Source: an uncultured Christensenellaceae bacterium
Lineage (GTDB): Bacteria > Bacillota > Clostridia > Christensenellales > Aristaeellaceae
NCBI GenBank assembly: GCA_905236495.1
Contig: CAJOPV010000219.1
Span: 1 to 5,966, forward strand
Direction of reading: 5' to 3'
Length of the DNA stretch: 5,966 nucleotides
This document shows, in pieces, positions 4,721 to 5,966 of the stretch. The translations under genes were made by a program, and so were the position numbers. Numbering within the stretch: the first letter of the stretch is position 1; each line of letters begins with the position of its first letter. The notes beneath the pieces were generated by a model that saw only the letters and a program-made list of their open reading frames with translations, made no database searches and was not told where the DNA came from.

Positions 4721-5797
4721 ATGGCGTACATTGAACTGAAGAACATCAACAAGATCTACCCCAACGGCTTCCATGCGGTGCATAACTTCAATCTGGAGAT
4801 CGAAAAGGGCGAATTTGTTGTATTCGTGGGGCCCTCCGGCTGCGGAAAATCCACCACGCTGCGCATGATCGCGGGCCTGGAGGATATCAGCAACGGCGAT
4901 TTCATTTTGAACGGCAAGCGGGCCAACGACCTGGGGCCCCGGGAGCGGGAGGTAGCCATGGTGTTCCAAAGCTACGCCCTCTACCCCCAAATGACGGTGT
5001 TTGACAACATCGCCTTCGGATTGACGCTGCAGGGCGTTGATGAGGACGTGATCGAGGAAAGGGTCAAGAATACCGCCCGCATCCTGGGCCTCACCGATTA
5101 TCTGGATCGGCTGCCCCGGGCCCTGTCCGGCGGGCAGCGCCAGCGGGTCGCCATCGGGCGGGCCATCATCCGCAAGGTGGGCATTTTCCTGATGGATGAG
5201 CCGCTTTCCAACCTGGACGCCAAGCAGCGGGTCACCATGCGCTACGAAATCGCCCAAATCCATCGGGAAACCGGGGCTACCACCATCTACGTGACCCACG
5301 ATCAGACGGAAGCCATGACCCTGGCGGATCGGATCGTGGTGATGAAGGATGGATACGTGCAGCAGATCGGCACGCCTCGGGAGCTGTACTTCCAGCCGGA
5401 AAACGTGTTTGTGGCGGGGTTCATCGGCGAGCCGCCCATGAATTTCCTCCGGGGCACGGTGCAGGGCGGAGCAATCCGCTTTGGCGATGTGAAGCTCGAT
5501 CTGAGCCGCCGCCTGCCCGCCATCGGCGATTGGGAGGGGAAGCAGATCGTGTTCGGCTTCCGGCCCGAGGCCATCCGGCTGGGCGAGCAGGAAGAAAGCT
5601 TCGTGATCCCCTGCCAGGTGGAGCTCACCGAAATGCTGGGGGACAACACCAACGTGTATATTACCGCCGGGGAGGACCGGGCCATCCTGAAGGTGGATTC
5701 CCATGATACCCCGGAAACCGACGCGGCGCTTACCTTTTCCATTCCCTATGAGAGCGTGTATCTCTTCGACGGGGAAACGGAAAAGGTGATCCGCTGA
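4721..5797 (+). CDS. ugpC: Carbohydrate ABC transporter ATP-binding protein, MalK/UgpC/MsmK type (ATPase 2)
   Basis: This 358-residue CUT1-type ATPase is complete. Visible motifs are the A-loop Tyr13, Walker A GPSGCGKST (37-45), Q-loop Gln83 followed by the usual LYPQMT (87-92), ABC signature LSGGQ (135-139), Walker B IFLMDE (155-160), D-loop SNLD (163-166) and H-loop His193. The family hallmark FVAGFIGEPPMNF (230-242) is followed by a C-terminal regulatory domain containing FRPEAI (280-285), GDNTNVYI and a closing YLFDGETEKVI. It aligns with ATPase 1 without a gap over residues 1-242 and diverges in the regulatory domain, so the two are clear paralogs. It is transcribed away from the araC-type gene and ends at its own terminator, with no permease gene directly after it. 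It may serve the upstream transporter genes, another permease set elsewhere, or pair with ATPase 1. The substrate cannot be read from the sequence. Confidence 0.97.
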   Translation: MAYIELKNINKIYPNGFHAVHNFNLEIEKGEFVVFVGPSGCGKSTTLRMIAGLEDISNGDFILNGKRANDLGPREREVAMVFQSYALYPQMTVFDNIAFGLTLQGVDEDVIEERVKNTARILGLTDYLDRLPRALSGGQRQRVAIGRAIIRKVGIFLMDEPLSNLDAKQRVTMRYEIAQIHRETGATTIYVTHDQTEAMTLADRIVVMKDGYVQQIGTPRELYFQPENVFVAGFIGEPPMNFLRGTVQGGAIRFGDVKLDLSRRLPAIGDWEGKQIVFGFRPEAIRLGEQEESFVIPCQVELTEMLGDNTNVYITAGEDRAILKVDSHDTPETDAALTFSIPYESVYLFDGETEKVIR

Positions 5798-5819
5798 AGG
5801 ATGAACGGAATATTCCAGG

Positions 5820-5853
5820 GCGGCAGCCGATGATGGGCTGCCGCTTGGTTTTT
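5820..5853 (+). terminator. Intrinsic terminator of the ATPase 2 gene
   Basis: GCGGCAGCC (5820-5828) and GGCTGCCGC (5836-5844) form a perfect 9-bp stem around a 7-base loop, followed by TTGGTTTTT (5845-5853). It begins 22 bases after the stop codon of ATPase 2 and reads as a standard rho-independent terminator. Confidence 0.9.
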
Positions 5854-5857
5854 GTCT

Positions 5858-5884
5858 AAAAAAACGGGCGGCTGATAGCCGCCC
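5858..5884 (-). terminator. Intrinsic terminator for a minus-strand gene lying beyond the right edge
   Basis: GGGCGGC (5866-5872) and GCCGCCC (5878-5884) form a 7-bp GC-only stem around TGATA. Seven A residues (5858-5864) lie one base to the left. On the minus strand this is a GC hairpin, one base and then seven U residues, the expected form for a terminator of leftward transcription. It implies a convergent gene to the right of the window, which is not itself visible. Confidence 0.75.
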
Positions 5885-5885
5885 T

Positions 5886-5912
5886 CAGAGCATCGACAAA
5901 GTCGATGCTCTG
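5886..5912. repeat. Perfect 12-bp inverted repeat with 3-base loop
   Basis: CAGAGCATCGAC (5886-5897) and GTCGATGCTCTG (5901-5912) are exact reverse complements around AAA. There is no adjoining T or A tract, so it is not a terminator by itself. It starts one base after the preceding hairpin and directly abuts the next one. Confidence 0.85.
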
Positions 5913-5944
5913 CCATCGAAAGTCAGCAGACAGACTTTCGATGG
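5913..5944. repeat. Perfect 12-bp inverted repeat with 8-base loop
   Basis: CCATCGAAAGTC (5913-5924) and GACTTTCGATGG (5933-5944) are exact reverse complements around AGCAGACA. It follows the previous hairpin with no gap and shares the ATCGA core with it. Function is unknown. It could be a REP-like intergenic element or part of the 3' structure of a convergent gene's transcript. Confidence 0.85.
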
Positions 5945-5966
5945 ATTGCATCAATTTGCTGTAAAA

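Noticed and set aside
4646..5704. Long antisense open frame opposite ATPase 2
   Set aside because: It is a GC-rich shadow of a highly conserved ATPase gene, its His/Gln/Gly-rich translation resembles no protein family, and no ribosome binding site supports it.
5820..5944. CRISPR array or attachment site in the hairpin cluster
   Set aside because: The repeats are inverted and not direct, differ in sequence from each other, and there are no regular spacers, integrase gene or target duplication in view.

Overview
The window is GC-rich and gene-dense, with strong AAGGAGG-type ribosome binding sites, tight or overlapping gene junctions, and Gram-positive-style carbohydrate ABC ATPases next to an AraC-family regulator. 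This fits a high-GC clostridial (Bacillota) genome, perhaps an uncultured gut or rumen lineage. That assignment is inferred from style only, because no taxonomic marker gene is present.

Layout, left to right. Positions 1-327 hold the 3' end of an acidic protein that is probably the substrate-binding protein of a sugar ABC transporter. A 93-bp gap follows with two hairpins, one a 15-bp stem with a UUCG loop and no U-tract. A tight same-strand gene run then covers 421-3798: two small four-helix membrane proteins (421-1011 and 1008-1544), a MalK/UgpC-type ATPase (1557-2636), and two more small four-helix membrane proteins (2639-3166 and 3172-3798). A convergent AraC-family regulator lies at 3809-4609 on the minus strand, with a well-formed promoter at 4640-4668. 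Divergent from it is a second MalK/UgpC-type ATPase (4721-5797), closed by an intrinsic terminator. The right end (5820-5944) is a cluster of four back-to-back hairpins. One of them reads as a terminator for a minus-strand gene beyond the window.

Working model. The ATPases and the AraC regulator point to regulated carbohydrate uptake. The locus is unusual because no classical CUT1 permease (about 280-300 residues, with an EAA loop) is visible. Each ATPase is instead preceded by a pair of short four-helix membrane proteins of unrecognised family, so the order reads [membrane A, membrane B, ATPase 1][membrane C, membrane D, (araC), ATPase 2]. A resembles C and B weakly resembles D in topology and a few residues, suggesting a duplicated three-gene module. 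Conventional permeases may lie upstream of position 1, in which case A-D would be accessory membrane components. The sequence alone does not decide between these.
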